NCBI RefSeq assembly: GCF_018613805.1
Contig: NZ_JAGGPL010000011.1
Location: forward strand, 1 to 64,000
DNA length: 64,000 nucleotides
Origin: Arthrobacter sp. ISL-48
GTDB lineage: Bacteria; Actinomycetota; Actinomycetes; Actinomycetales; Micrococcaceae
Reading direction: 5' to 3'
Below are positions 30,750 to 40,563 of this stretch, piece after piece; position 1 is the stretch's first letter, and every line of letters starts with the position of its first letter. The notes under the pieces are model-generated. The model worked only from the letters and a program-made list of their open reading frames with translations. It had not been told where the DNA came from and ran no database searches. A program made the translations under genes and the position numbers.

Positions 30750-32093
30750 CTAGGTACGCTTTCTGGCAGTCTTGGTGCGGCCGGTGGTTCCCCGGCCCTT
30801 GCCGGCGCCGAATTTCAACATCCGCTTGGGCCTGATGGCAGGGGCCATCTGCTCCCGGGCGAGCGATAAGACCACGCCGATGGCGCACAGGGACATGAGG
30901 AGTGCGGACCCGCCGTAGGAAATGAAGGGCAAAGGCACGCCGATGACGGGCATCAGGCCCGTCACCACGGACATGTTGACGGTGGCCTGTCCGAGCAGCC
31001 ATACCATGATGGTGCCGGCCAGGACCCGGTGGAACATGGCCTCCTGGGCCACTACCACACGGTAGATGGCCGCACCCAGGATGGCGAAGAGGATGAGGAC
31101 GACGACGGTGCCCACCAGACCCAGTTCCTCGCCGATGATGGCGAAAATGAAGTCGTTGTGGGCTTCCGGGATCCAGCTGTACTTCTGCCGGCTCTGGCCA
31201 AGGCCCACACCGAACCAACCGCCGGAAGCGAGTCCGTAGAGCCCGTTAGTTGCCTGGTAGTTGGCGTCGACGCCGTCGGCGCAAGACTGTCCGGTCCACC
31301 ATGACGTGATACGGCACACCCGGTTTGAGCTGGTAACGGCCATGACGGCCGTTCCCGCCGCGGCCACCAAACCGGCGAAAGCGAACAGGTAGAGCCGCAC
31401 GCCGGCAAAGAAGAGTGCTGCGGCAGTGATCATCATGATGATCATGGCAGTGCCGAGGTCGTTTCCGAGCAGCACCAATCCGATCACGGCCCCGGCCAGG
31501 GGCACAGCGGGGATCAGTACGTGCTGCCATCGCCGGAGCAGCTTCCCCTTCATTGCCAGGACGGTGGCCATCCACAGCGCCAGTGCCAGCTTGGATGCCT
31601 CTGACGGCTGGAAGGTGATGCCGCCGAGGTCGATCCAGTTCTTATTGCCGTTGACTTCGGTGCCGACCACCTGGACCAGGACCAGCAGGACCAGCGCGAT
31701 GCCCAGAACGGGCCAGGCAAGGCGCTTGAGCCAGACCACGTTGATGCGGGACAGGACAAACATGGTGAAGATACCGATGGCGGCGAAGATCCCCTGCTTC
31801 AGGGCGTCGCCGTAGGGTGATTTTCCTGCCGCGATGGATTCCACGCTCGAGGCCGAAAGCACCATCATGATGCCGATGGCGGTAAGCGCGAGCGTGGAGC
31901 CGAGGATGAGGTAATAGGTGGAACCGTTCCGGGAGGTGCCGTTTCCTTCCAGCGCGGACCAGAAGCCGCGGTACCAGCCCCGGACGCGCGGTGGCACTGT
32001 AGGTTTCGCCGCCATGGGCCTTGGCCGAGGGGGTGAAGCTGGTTTTCCGGTGCGCGGATGGGAATCCGGCGGACGGGTGGGCGTGCTGACCAT
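30750..32093 (-). CDS. ftsW: Septal peptidoglycan polymerase FtsW
   Basis: A 447-residue SEDS-family glycosyltransferase with about ten membrane helices that polymerises lipid II at the septum with FtsI. After a Pro-rich cytoplasmic tail come SASSVESI, then ITFQPSEASKLALALW containing the FQPSE motif, GNDLGTAMIIM, a large external loop with an NRVCR and a SCADG cysteine-containing segment, HNDFIFAIIGEELG and finally GLMPVIGVPLPFISYGGSALL. Two cysteines in the external loop could form a disulfide. It lies two bases after murD. Confidence 0.97.
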   Translation of the reverse strand: MVSTPTRPPDSHPRTGKPASPPRPRPMAAKPTVPPRVRGWYRGFWSALEGNGTSRNGSTYYLILGSTLALTAIGIMMVLSASSVESIAAGKSPYGDALKQGIFAAIGIFTMFVLSRINVVWLKRLAWPVLGIALVLLVLVQVVGTEVNGNKNWIDLGGITFQPSEASKLALALWMATVLAMKGKLLRRWQHVLIPAVPLAGAVIGLVLLGNDLGTAMIIMMITAAALFFAGVRLYLFAFAGLVAAAGTAVMAVTSSNRVCRITSWWTGQSCADGVDANYQATNGLYGLASGGWFGVGLGQSRQKYSWIPEAHNDFIFAIIGEELGLVGTVVVLILFAILGAAIYRVVVAQEAMFHRVLAGTIMVWLLGQATVNMSVVTGLMPVIGVPLPFISYGGSALLMSLCAIGVVLSLAREQMAPAIRPKRMLKFGAGKGRGTTGRTKTARKRT

Positions 32094-32095
32094 TG

Positions 32096-33658
32096 TTACT
32101 CCTCGCCGGTCTGGGCCTGCCCTTCCACCAGCTCGCGGACAGCTTCGATGAAGGCGTCGCCACGGTGAGCATAGGAAGAGAACTGATCCATGGAAGCAGC
32201 AGCCGGCGCCATCAGCACAGTGTCCCCTGAAGCGGCCAGCTGCGCGGCCGACGCAACGGCCCGGGACATCACGGCCCCACCGGAAACCGGAGAGCTGCCC
32301 GCGATGGCTCCGCCCGTTACGGCAGTCTGCATATTTTCAGTGTCGCCCGCCGGCGGTGCGATCACTGGTACATCCGGCGCGTGTCGCCGGAGGGCCTCGG
32401 CCAGCGGCGCGGTGTCGCTCCCGATCAGCACCACTGCCTTCAGCCGGGCCGCATGGTCCCGGACCAGTTCGTCATAGCTGACACCCTTGGACAGGCCGCC
32501 GGCAATCCAGATCACGTTTTGAAAGGTGGCCAGGGAAGCGGACGCGGCGTGCGGGTTGGTGGCCTTGGAGTCATTGACCCAGAGCACCCCGTTCTGGCGT
32601 GCGACGGGCTGGATGCGGTGGTTTCCCGGTACGTAGTCCTGGATGCCTTGGCGCACCGCCCTGGGCTCCACGCCGTACGCGCGCACCAGGCCTGCGGCGG
32701 CAAGGGCGTTCGCCACCATGTGCCGCGGGGCAAACGGCCCCAGGTCCGCCATCGAGGCAAGCTCGGCTGCGCTGTCCTTGCGTTCCTCGATGAAGGCTCG
32801 GTCCACCAGGAGGCCCTCGACCACGCCCAGCATGCTGATGGCCGGGGTAAGCGTGGTGAAGCCCACGGCACGGCAGCCCTCCATCACATCGGCGTTCTCC
32901 ACCATGCGCTCGGTTTCGATCTGCTCCGCGTTATAGATGCACGCCTTCTGCGTCCGCTCGAAGATTTTGGCCTTGTCCGCCAGGTAGGACGCGTAGGAGC
33001 CGTGCCAGTCCACATGGTCCTCGGCCACGTTGAGGCAGACACTGGCAACCGGCGACAGCGAATGGGACCAGTGCAGCTGGAAACTGGACAGCTCCACGGC
33101 AAAGACGTCGTAATCGACTGGATCACGGAGGGCATCAAGAATGGGTGTGCCAACGTTGCCGACAGCAATGGCCTTGAGGCCAGCCGCCTGCAGCATTGCT
33201 TCGGTAAGGCCGACCGTGGTCGTTTTTCCGTTCGTCCCCGTGATGGTCAGCCAGTCGGCCGTCTTGCGCCCCGCGCGCTCCCGGAGGCGCCAGGCGAGTT
33301 CGACGTCGCCCCAGACCGGAATGTGCGCACGTGCGGCGGCTGCCAGCAGGGCCTGGTCCGGTCGCCAGCCGGGCGATGTCACGATCAGCTCGGGGAAGGC
33401 GCCGTCGATTTTGGGAACCTGGATCACGGCGTCGGGTCCCAAGAGGACGTCTTCGGCTCCGACGATCTTCAAGGTGTCGGCCTGGGCCTTGGCAGTATCG
33501 CTGGTGGCGGCGTCAACCACCACCACCCGGGCACCCAGTTCGATGAGGGTGTCCGCCGCGGCGAAGCCGGAAACCCCGATGCCCGTGACAACGACGCGTA
33601 ATCCGGCCCAGTCGGAATCCCAGCTCACGAGGCCGTCGAGACGGGGGGAAACAGTCAC
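32096..33658 (-). CDS. murD: UDP-N-acetylmuramoyl-L-alanine--D-glutamate ligase
   Basis: A 520-residue Mur ligase adding D-glutamate. [24 protein letters not shown] is the Rossmann start, TSPGW a UDP-contact, and [13 protein letters not shown] the ATP loop; [12 protein letters not shown] and WIAGGLSKG belong to the ATP-grasping C-terminal domain. The family is usually about 450 residues; the extra length is a C-terminal glycine/serine-rich insert (around residues 440-470) that I note as unusual. I choose the GTG at 33658, which forms a GTGA overlap with mraY, over an ATG 15 bases upstream. Confidence 0.95.
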   Translation of the reverse strand: MTVSPRLDGLVSWDSDWAGLRVVVTGIGVSGFAAADTLIELGARVVVVDAATSDTAKAQADTLKIVGAEDVLLGPDAVIQVPKIDGAFPELIVTSPGWRPDQALLAAAARAHIPVWGDVELAWRLRERAGRKTADWLTITGTNGKTTTVGLTEAMLQAAGLKAIAVGNVGTPILDALRDPVDYDVFAVELSSFQLHWSHSLSPVASVCLNVAEDHVDWHGSYASYLADKAKIFERTQKACIYNAEQIETERMVENADVMEGCRAVGFTTLTPAISMLGVVEGLLVDRAFIEERKDSAAELASMADLGPFAPRHMVANALAAAGLVRAYGVEPRAVRQGIQDYVPGNHRIQPVARQNGVLWVNDSKATNPHAASASLATFQNVIWIAGGLSKGVSYDELVRDHAARLKAVVLIGSDTAPLAEALRRHAPDVPVIAPPAGDTENMQTAVTGGAIAGSSPVSGGAVMSRAVASAAQLAASGDTVLMAPAAASMDQFSSYAHRGDAFIEAVRELVEGQAQTGEE

Positions 33659-34764
33659 AGCAGCACAACCCATTCAGCGTAGAAGATACCGAGGCCCACG
33701 GCCACAAAGAGCCCGCCCAGGATCCAGAACCTGACCACCACCGTGACTTCTGCCCAGCCCTTGAGTTCGAAGTGATGCTGCAAGGGTGCCATTTTGAAGA
33801 AGCGTTTACCCCCGGTGGCTTTGAAATAACCCACCTGGATGATGACTGACAGCGTAATCAGCACAAAGAGGCCGCCAATGATGCCGAGGAGCAGTTCGGT
33901 CCTGGAAAGGATCGCAAAGCCCGCGATGGCGCCGCCGATCGCCAATGAACCCGTGTCACCCATGAAGAGCTTGGCGGGTGAAGTGTTCCACCAGAGGAAG
34001 CCGACAAGGGCGGCGCTCATGATGGCTGCCAGAAGTGCCAGGTCCAGGGGGTCGCGGACCGAATAGCACCCGCTGCCGGCTTCGCGCGGCGACCCGCAGG
34101 CCTGGTTGCTCTGCCAGATACCCATCAGCGTGTAGGCACCGAATACCATGATCGAAGCTCCCGCGGCCAGGCCGTCCAGTCCGTCCGTGAGGTTCACCCC
34201 GTTGGTGGCGGCGGTAACGATCAAGTTAGACCACACGACAAATAGGATGGCGCCCACGATGGTCCCGGCGAACGCCAGGTCCAGCCACGGAAGATCGCGG
34301 ACCAGGGAGATCTTGGTGGACGCTGGCGTGACGCCGTCGGCGTCGGGAAAATTGAGGGCAAGGACAGCGAAGATGACGCCAACGGCGCCCTGCAGGATGA
34401 GCTTGGCCTTGGCGTCCAGGCCCAGGCTTCGCTGACGGGAAATCTTGATGAAGTCATCCAGGAAGCCCACCGTGCCCATGCCCACCATGAGGAACAGCAG
34501 GATGAGCGCGGAAGCCGAGGGACCCGGCGAATCGGGATTCATCATCCACATGATCAAGTGGGTCAGGCCGTAGCTCAGGAGGACCGCGCAAACCACCACG
34601 GCTCCACCCATAGTGGGTGTGCCGCGCTTGGTGTGGTGCGACGTCGGTCCGTCATCCCGGATGAACTGGCCGTAGCTCCTGTGGACGAGCAACCGGATGA
34701 ACAGCGGGGTCCCAACCAGGGCGCACAACAGGGCAAGGCCAGCGCCGATGAGCAGTGCAATCAC
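33655..34764 (-). CDS. mraY: Phospho-N-acetylmuramoyl-pentapeptide transferase
   Basis: A 369-residue ten-helix enzyme that transfers phospho-MurNAc-pentapeptide to undecaprenyl phosphate, giving lipid I. The catalytic region is evident: GTPTMGG near residue 50, the aspartate pair of [24 protein letters not shown], and [13 protein letters not shown]. The C-terminal [10 protein letters not shown] is the HHH-type motif variant. It overlaps murF (ATGA) and murD (GTGA), showing tight translational coupling. Confidence 0.98.
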   Translation of the reverse strand: MIALLIGAGLALLCALVGTPLFIRLLVHRSYGQFIRDDGPTSHHTKRGTPTMGGAVVVCAVLLSYGLTHLIMWMMNPDSPGPSASALILLFLMVGMGTVGFLDDFIKISRQRSLGLDAKAKLILQGAVGVIFAVLALNFPDADGVTPASTKISLVRDLPWLDLAFAGTIVGAILFVVWSNLIVTAATNGVNLTDGLDGLAAGASIMVFGAYTLMGIWQSNQACGSPREAGSGCYSVRDPLDLALLAAIMSAALVGFLWWNTSPAKLFMGDTGSLAIGGAIAGFAILSRTELLLGIIGGLFVLITLSVIIQVGYFKATGGKRFFKMAPLQHHFELKGWAEVTVVVRFWILGGLFVAVGLGIFYAEWVVLL

Positions 34765-36224
34765 AGCAGCTCGCTCCCTTCAGTGGCGGGTACCTGGGCT
34801 GGGGGTAATGCTATCCGATCGCCCAAATGCCGCAGCCCTACGCTGTTGGAGGACTTGAACAGCACAAGGTCGCCTGGTTCAAGCTCGGCATTTAGGAGTT
34901 CGTAGGCCTCATCCGGGGTTTCCGCAAAGACGCATTCGTCTCCCCAGGAGCCTTCCTGCACCGCGGATACGTACAGGGCACGTGCTTCGCGGCCCACAAC
35001 CACGAGGCGGGAGATGTTCAGCCGCACCACCTGGGTGCCTACGGCAGCGTGTTCCCGGATCGAGTCAGGACCCAGCTCCAGCATGGCGCCCAGGACGGCC
35101 CAGGTACGGCGGCCGCGGCCCAGGTCCGCCAGGGTGCGAAGGGCCGCACGCATGGATTCCGGGTTGGCGTTGTAGGCGTCGTTGATAATGGTGACGCCGT
35201 CCGCCCGCTCGGTTCGTTCCATGCGCCAACGGCTGGCGGCTGTTTGGCTGCTAAGGGAGGCTGCGATGTCAGGTCCCGGAATTCCTGCGGCGAAAGCGGC
35301 GGCAGCTGCGGCCAGCAGGTTGCCTATGTGGTGTGCGCCGATAAGCCTGCTGCTCACGTGCAGGTCCGGTTCGTCTCCCGGGAGAACAAGGTCGAACTCA
35401 GGATTCCCCAGGACGTTCGTGTCAGGCCGCTCAGCCCGCACTGCGGCTTCCTTGTGGCCGTTGGCGGTAAAGCCCAGCACGGCGGCGTGCGTTCGTGCCC
35501 GCATGGCGGCAACCCGGTCGTCGTCGAGGTTAATGATGGCGGTCCCGGTGGCCGGGAGGGCTTCCAGAAGTTCACCCTTGGCCCTTGCGATGTTGTCCAC
35601 GCCGCCGAACTCGCCGGCGTGGGCCGTACCCACGCCGAGAACCACACCGATGTCCGGCACCACCATGTCGGCCAGGTAGCGGATGTGGCCGATTCCCGTA
35701 GCTCCCATTTCGATCACGAGGTATCGCGTATCCGTGTCGGCACGGAATACGGTGAGTGGCACGCCGACCTCACCGTTATACGAACCCTGCGGAGCCACAG
35801 TGGTTCCTTGCTTGGCCAGGATCCCGGCCAGGAGGTCCTTGGTGGTGGTCTTTCCGGCCGAACCGGTGATTCCTATCACGGTCAGGGCCTCGCCCGCGGC
35901 CTCCCGGGCTGCACGGATCCGACGCACAGCTTCGGCCGCCAGCTTGCCCATCGCCACGACGGCATCCTGAACCAGCACGGCGGGATACGTGGCGCCGTCC
36001 GGTCCGGCCACGGATCGTTCCGCGAGGACCAGCGTTGCACCCCTGTCAAAGGCGGCGGCAACGAAGTCGTGGCCGTCTGCGTGCTCCCCCGGCTTCGCAA
36101 CGTAAAGCGATCCGGCGGTGGCCTCCCGGGAATCCGTGACTACGGAGACAGGGGTGACCCCGGCGTCGGCATCCAGGCGGCCGTCTGTGATTTCGGCGAT
36201 CTCCGCCGCAGTAAATGCAATCAT
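34761..36224 (-). CDS. murF: UDP-MurNAc-tripeptide--D-alanyl-D-alanine ligase
   Basis: The 487-residue MurF adds D-Ala-D-Ala to complete the pentapeptide. [16 protein letters not shown] is the N-terminal UDP-binding segment, [20 protein letters not shown] the ATP loop, [11 protein letters not shown] and [10 protein letters not shown] the central domain, and [16 protein letters not shown] the C-terminal substrate/ATP motif. The end, [17 protein letters not shown], is also typical. Six bases separate it from murE and four overlap mraY. Confidence 0.97.
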   Translation of the reverse strand: MIAFTAAEIAEITDGRLDADAGVTPVSVVTDSREATAGSLYVAKPGEHADGHDFVAAAFDRGATLVLAERSVAGPDGATYPAVLVQDAVVAMGKLAAEAVRRIRAAREAAGEALTVIGITGSAGKTTTKDLLAGILAKQGTTVAPQGSYNGEVGVPLTVFRADTDTRYLVIEMGATGIGHIRYLADMVVPDIGVVLGVGTAHAGEFGGVDNIARAKGELLEALPATGTAIINLDDDRVAAMRARTHAAVLGFTANGHKEAAVRAERPDTNVLGNPEFDLVLPGDEPDLHVSSRLIGAHHIGNLLAAAAAAFAAGIPGPDIAASLSSQTAASRWRMERTERADGVTIINDAYNANPESMRAALRTLADLGRGRRTWAVLGAMLELGPDSIREHAAVGTQVVRLNISRLVVVGREARALYVSAVQEGSWGDECVFAETPDEAYELLNAELEPGDLVLFKSSNSVGLRHLGDRIALPPAQVPATEGSELL

Positions 36225-36230
36225 CTCGGT

Positions 36231-37871
36231 CTAGGACTCTATCCGGTCGTCTTGGAGAACGGTGAATCCCCCTGCTGTCAAGGCGTTCCGCAGTTCCACC
36301 CTGTCATCGAGCGCGAGGTTGACCCCCTTGACTTCCTGCCAGACCTCGTGGCCGCGGCCTGCCACCAGGATGGCGTCTCGAGGTCCGGCCAGCTCAACAG
36401 CCTGCCGGATCGCGGCGTCCCGGGGGAATACCTCCAGGATGTCGCAGTCCAGCGAGTCCTGCTGCTTAGCGGTACGGGCGCCGGCGAGAACGTCTGCCCG
36501 GATGGCTGCGGCGTCTTCATCATGGGGATCGTCATCCGTGACGATGACCGTATCTGCGAGGCGGGCCGCGACAGCTCCCATGGCCGGGCGCTTGCCCTGG
36601 TCCCGCTGGCCGGTGGCACCGAAAACCACGATCAGCCTTGAACCCGGAAGCGGCGGTCGGACTGCTTCCAGGGCACGGGCCAGGGCGTCGGTGTTGTGGG
36701 CAAAGTCGACCACAGCGGCCGGTTCCTCAGCGACCAGTTGCATACGTCCCGGGACCGCGACGGTGAACGGGTCATGGCGGTCCAGTGCACTCTGGACCGC
36801 GGCGACCTCGACCCCGCTGGTGATAACCATCACTGCCGCCAGCGCGGCGTTGGCCACGTTGAAGCTGCCGGGCAGCCCGGTGTGGACCTGCAGTGAAGCC
36901 CCGCCGGGGCCACGCAGGGTAAAGTCCGTTCCCAGGCCGCGTGCAGCGGTGTCCGTGACCGTCCAGTCGGCCGGCGCCCCGGCGGGAGTTACAGCGAGCG
37001 AGGTGACAGGAATCTCAGCTGTAGACGCAAGCCGGCGACCCCAGCCGTCGTCGACTGTCACAACAGCAGCGCGGGCACGCCGTGGCGTAAAAAGCTCGGC
37101 CTTGGTGCTGAAGTATTCGTCCATGGTCCCATGCAGGTCGAGATGGTCCTGGGTGAGGTTCGTGAAGCCGGCAACGTCAAAGACCACACCGTCCACGCGT
37201 TGGAACGAAACCGCGTGTGAGGATACTTCCATTGATGCGGCTTCCAGACCCCTTTCCCGCATGAGCGCCAGCAGTCCGTGGAGGTCAGTGGATTCCGGCG
37301 TCGTGAGCAGGCTGGGAATCGGTTCGCCGCCCGCCAGGATTTCGATCGTTCCCACCAGGCCCGTCTTCTGGCCCAGGGAGCGCAGCAGCGCGTTGATGAA
37401 ATAGGTGGTGGTGGTCTTGCCGTTGGTACCGGTAACCCCGAACAGCCGGAGTGCACCCCCCGCGGAAGGCTGGCTGCGGTAGATCATGGCGGAGAGCGGA
37501 CCCACGACATTCCTTGGTTCATCCACCACCAGCACGGGGACGGACGTGTCCGCCGACAACGCCAGCTGGCGTGCCCCGGCGTCGTCGGTAAGGATGGCTG
37601 CCGCCCCGGCTGCCAGGGCCTGCGGAACGAAGTCCGCCCCGTGGCGTACGGCGCCGGGCAAGGCCACGTACAGATCCCCGGGTTCCACCGTGCGTGAGTT
37701 GAGGGTAATCCCGGTGACGCTGACGGCGGCGGAAGGACCCGGCACGGCAACTCCGATGGATTCGCCGATGCTGTCCAGGCGGACCGCGGCAACCGCCATC
37801 GGCCGGAAGCGGCCATTGGCGGATCCCCCGGTCGGGGCAGTGGCGTTGCCGGGTGCATTGTGCTCTGACAA
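36231..37871 (-). CDS. murE: UDP-MurNAc-dipeptide ligase MurE, probably L-lysine-adding
   Basis: A 546-residue Mur ligase adding the third, cross-linking amino acid. [31 protein letters not shown] and EVSSHAVSFQRVDG are family motifs. The tetrad that reads DAP in diaminopimelate-type MurE, DNPR, is here DDPH (residues 447-450), so the DAP-binding arginine is absent; this fits the lysine-type wall of Arthrobacter relatives and is an inference. Translation starts at TTG with GGAG six bases upstream. A 73-base gap with a strong hairpin separates it from ftsI. Confidence 0.94.
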   Translation of the reverse strand: MSEHNAPGNATAPTGGSANGRFRPMAVAAVRLDSIGESIGVAVPGPSAAVSVTGITLNSRTVEPGDLYVALPGAVRHGADFVPQALAAGAAAILTDDAGARQLALSADTSVPVLVVDEPRNVVGPLSAMIYRSQPSAGGALRLFGVTGTNGKTTTTYFINALLRSLGQKTGLVGTIEILAGGEPIPSLLTTPESTDLHGLLALMRERGLEAASMEVSSHAVSFQRVDGVVFDVAGFTNLTQDHLDLHGTMDEYFSTKAELFTPRRARAAVVTVDDGWGRRLASTAEIPVTSLAVTPAGAPADWTVTDTAARGLGTDFTLRGPGGASLQVHTGLPGSFNVANAALAAVMVITSGVEVAAVQSALDRHDPFTVAVPGRMQLVAEEPAAVVDFAHNTDALARALEAVRPPLPGSRLIVVFGATGQRDQGKRPAMGAVAARLADTVIVTDDDPHDEDAAAIRADVLAGARTAKQQDSLDCDILEVFPRDAAIRQAVELAGPRDAILVAGRGHEVWQEVKGVNLALDDRVELRNALTAGGFTVLQDDRIES

Positions 37872-37900
37872 GGGGATCTCCGATGGTGCTAGTGGATCGG

Positions 37901-37928
37901 GCCCGCACGAAAATGCTTCAGTGCGGGC
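37901..37928 (-). other. Intercistronic hairpin between ftsI and murE
   Basis: GCCCGCAC and GTGCGGGC form a perfect eight-base stem with a twelve-base loop, 17 bases after the ftsI stop. There is no T-run, so it is more likely an mRNA-stability or attenuation element than a full terminator. Confidence 0.5.
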
Positions 37929-37944
37929 GCTGCTGGGAACGCTG

Positions 37945-39741
37945 CTACTGGGCGTACTGCGGCAGCCTGGCCGGTTCCCCGGTGGACGGCTTGACGTTGT
38001 AGGTCCGCAACACCTGGCTCATGACCGAGCGAAAGATCGGGCCATTAGTGATGCCGTAGATGCTGCCCTGAGGCCGCTGCAGTATCACCTCCACAATAAA
38101 CCGGGGATCGTCCATCGGCGCCATGCCCACGATGGAGGCAGTGTAGCCGCAGTAGCCCGGCTTTCCGTCGTCGCACGGCGATTCCGAGGTACCGGTTTTG
38201 GCGCCGACGCGGTACCCGTCAATGGCCGCGTCCTTGATTTCGCCCTCAGTCACAGCACTTTCCAGGATGTCGCGCATCTGCTGCGCAGTGTTCTTTGAAA
38301 CCACCTGCCGCGGGTCCTTTGCAGGTACCTTCTCCTCGGTCCCGTCGGGGTTAATATAGCCGTCTATCAGCCGCGGCTGGACCATGACGCCGTCATTGGC
38401 GATGCTTTGGTAGGCCCGGACTGTCTGCACGGTCGATTGCGACACGCCCTGGCCGAAGAGCACGGTGTACTGCTGGCGACTGTCCCACTGATCCGCGGGG
38501 GTGAGGATGCCCGCAGCCTCGGCGGGAAGGCCAATGTCCGGGGCCTCCCCGATTCCGAACTTCTGCAGCCAGTCGTGGCGCTTCTCCTTGCTCAGCCGCT
38601 GGCCGACCATCACCGTGCCGGTATTCATGGAGTAGCCGATAATGCCGGCAAGGGTGCGTTGCTCTGTACCGTGGGTAAAGGCGTCGCTGAACGTCTGGTT
38701 GTCCACGGTGTAGGTTGGCGGGATGGTGAACCGGTCCAGGGGGCTGGACGTCCCCTCTTCGATCGCGGAGGCGGCGGTAATCATCTTTTCCACTGATCCG
38801 GGCTCGTAGGCCGCGGTCACCGCCCGGACGCCGCGGTCTTTAGCGGCCACCTTGCCGGGATCGTTGGGGTCCGGCGAATCGGTGTCAGCCATCGCGATGA
38901 GGTTTCCGGTCTTAATATCCGTCACCACGATGGTGCCCCATTCGGCGCTCAGCTTGTCTTTCTGGCTCTGGATGGCCTGCTGGGCGAAGTACTGAATGTC
39001 CGAATTGATGGTGAGTTTCACGTCCTTGCCGTTCTCCGGCGGCGTCAGTTGATCCACACCAACAGGAATCCTCAGACCATCGGCGCCGGTCTCGAAAAGC
39101 CTCTTGCCGTCAGTTCCCTTCAGGACACCATCCTGGGTCTGCTCAATGCCCGCCTGGCCAGTGGTGCCGTCCTGGAGGAAGCCGACGATCCCGCCTGCGA
39201 CCGAACCGTTGGGATAGACGCGCTTGCTCACGCCTTCGGTATGCACGCCGGGGATCAATAGCTTCGTGACGCGGTCCTCAACATCCGGCTTCAGATCCTT
39301 TGCCACGATGTAGTATTTCTGGTCGCCGGTCACCGCCTTCCTGACGTCGTCCTCGGTCATTCCCAGGGCAGAGGTGAGTTCGCTAATGCCCTGGTCCCTG
39401 CTGATATCGACCACCTTCTCCGTCCCGTCCACCAGGCGAGGAAACTTGTCGGTTTTGGTGTTAACGGTCTGGTCCACCACCACGTTGTACCGGATCACGC
39501 TGTTGGCCAGGACCGTTCCGTTGGAGTCGAGGATGCTTCCACGTTCTGCAGGCAGGAGCGTCTGTGTCATCCGTTTGTTGAGCGCAGCTTCGGCCATGCC
39601 GCCGACGTCCAGGCCCTGCACCAGGAAGAGTTTCCCGCCCACCACCAGGAGGAGCGTCAGCATGATCCCCAGGCCCAGGCGCAAGCGCTTCGTGGGGTTA
39701 GGCACCTTCCCGTTTTTTGCCCTGTCGGTCCTCTGCGCCAC
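37945..39741 (-). CDS. ftsI: Septal transpeptidase FtsI (class B PBP)
   Basis: A 598-residue penicillin-binding protein: one N-terminal membrane helix (about 21-42), a class-B pedestal domain beginning RGSILDSNGTVLANS, and a transpeptidase domain. The catalytic motifs are SxxK at Ser316 (EPGSVEK), SxN at residues 371-373 (SMN) and KTG at 515-517 (AKTGTSE). It cross-links septal peptidoglycan with FtsW. There are no C-terminal PASTA domains. It follows ftsL after a 105-base A-rich spacer. Confidence 0.96.
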   Translation of the reverse strand: MAQRTDRAKNGKVPNPTKRLRLGLGIMLTLLLVVGGKLFLVQGLDVGGMAEAALNKRMTQTLLPAERGSILDSNGTVLANSVIRYNVVVDQTVNTKTDKFPRLVDGTEKVVDISRDQGISELTSALGMTEDDVRKAVTGDQKYYIVAKDLKPDVEDRVTKLLIPGVHTEGVSKRVYPNGSVAGGIVGFLQDGTTGQAGIEQTQDGVLKGTDGKRLFETGADGLRIPVGVDQLTPPENGKDVKLTINSDIQYFAQQAIQSQKDKLSAEWGTIVVTDIKTGNLIAMADTDSPDPNDPGKVAAKDRGVRAVTAAYEPGSVEKMITAASAIEEGTSSPLDRFTIPPTYTVDNQTFSDAFTHGTEQRTLAGIIGYSMNTGTVMVGQRLSKEKRHDWLQKFGIGEAPDIGLPAEAAGILTPADQWDSRQQYTVLFGQGVSQSTVQTVRAYQSIANDGVMVQPRLIDGYINPDGTEEKVPAKDPRQVVSKNTAQQMRDILESAVTEGEIKDAAIDGYRVGAKTGTSESPCDDGKPGYCGYTASIVGMAPMDDPRFIVEVILQRPQGSIYGITNGPIFRSVMSQVLRTYNVKPSTGEPARLPQYAQ

Positions 39742-39846
39742 CGTGATTCCCTTGCTGCTCGCCTTTTGTTTCCCTGCTTTGTTGCCCGTTACGCTGCCGC
39801 TTTGTTACGTGGTTTGTTGCGTGGTTTGCGTGAGGGCAACTGTCAA
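39742..39846. other. Low-complexity spacer between ftsL and ftsI
   Basis: On the minus strand this 105-base gap is rich in A and C and contains four copies of AACAAA together with several ACGCAA/ACGTAA variants. No hairpin terminator or clear promoter is recognised. It is unusually long for this otherwise compact operon. Confidence 0.35.
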
Positions 39847-40563
39847 TTACTGGCCAGGTACCTTCTGCTCAGGTACCGGAACAGAACCGCCGTGGAGCTC
39901 CACAGCCGGCGCTGGTGCTGGCGGTGCCGGCGCTGGTGCTGGCGGTGCCGGCGCTGGTGGTGCCGGTGCGGCGGCCGGAGCCTGTGCCGGTCCGCCCGCC
40001 GGCGGTTCAGCACGATCGCTGCTATCCGGCTTCCGGCTGGCCGGCGGCCCTCCAGTGCTGACCGGCGGCATCGCGGTCAGCATCCCGGCAACTGCAGGCG
40101 CCGGGATAACGGCACCGGTAGCGCCACCCTTCACGGCCGGGGTCGCCTTGCCAGTGACGGTGAGGGTCGAAAGGTCGATCTGGCCTTTGACCGTGGAAGC
40201 TACCATTCCCAAGTCCGTGGCCCTCGCGGCCAGGTTCTGGGGAGCTTCGAAGTTTTGGACCTGCTGTGTCAAATCCTGGTTTTGCTTGGTCAACGTGCTC
40301 TGCTTGCCGCGGAGTTCGACGAGTTGGTATTGGGCGGTGGAGACCGAGATGTTCAAGACCAGCACCGTGACCAGGGCCACGGCCAGCAAGGCGAAGCACA
40401 GGACAACGAATGGGGCGCGGCGCTTCGCAGGGGCGGAGCGCACCACGGAGAGCGGCGTGCGTACCTTCCGGCCATCACCGGGCGCGCCTGCCGGACTGGT
40501 CCTGATGGCCGGTGCGGTGCTGCCAGAGACGACCGGAAAGTTCTTGACGGCGGCGGTGCTCAT
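39847..40563 (-). CDS. ftsL: FtsL-like cell division protein with Pro/Ala-rich tail
   Basis: A 238-residue bitopic protein at the FtsL position. The cytoplasmic tail (1-50) is followed by one membrane helix (about 52-72) and an external leucine-zipper-like coiled coil ([24 protein letters not shown], split here as family-typical) ending with a short [11 protein letters not shown] motif. Beyond residue 140 the chain is a low-complexity region of Gly, Pro and Ala with repeated APAPPAP blocks, much longer than in most FtsL proteins, coded by a 21-bp tandem repeat. FtsL couples FtsQ to FtsW-FtsI. It overlaps rsmH by four bases. Confidence 0.88.
   Translation of the reverse strand: MSTAAVKNFPVVSGSTAPAIRTSPAGAPGDGRKVRTPLSVVRSAPAKRRAPFVVLCFALLAVALVTVLVLNISVSTAQYQLVELRGKQSTLTKQNQDLTQQVQNFEAPQNLAARATDLGMVASTVKGQIDLSTLTVTGKATPAVKGGATGAVIPAPAVAGMLTAMPPVSTGGPPASRKPDSSDRAEPPAGGPAQAPAAAPAPPAPAPPAPAPAPPAPAPAVELHGGSVPVPEQKVPGQ
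39905..39966. repeat. 21-bp tandem repeat inside ftsL
   Basis: A GCCGGCGCTGGTGCTGGCGGT unit (21 bases; quoted once) occurs at 39905-39925, again perfectly at 39926-39946, and a third, diverging copy follows. It encodes the Ala/Pro repeats of the FtsL tail and keeps frame when copy number changes. Confidence 0.85.
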
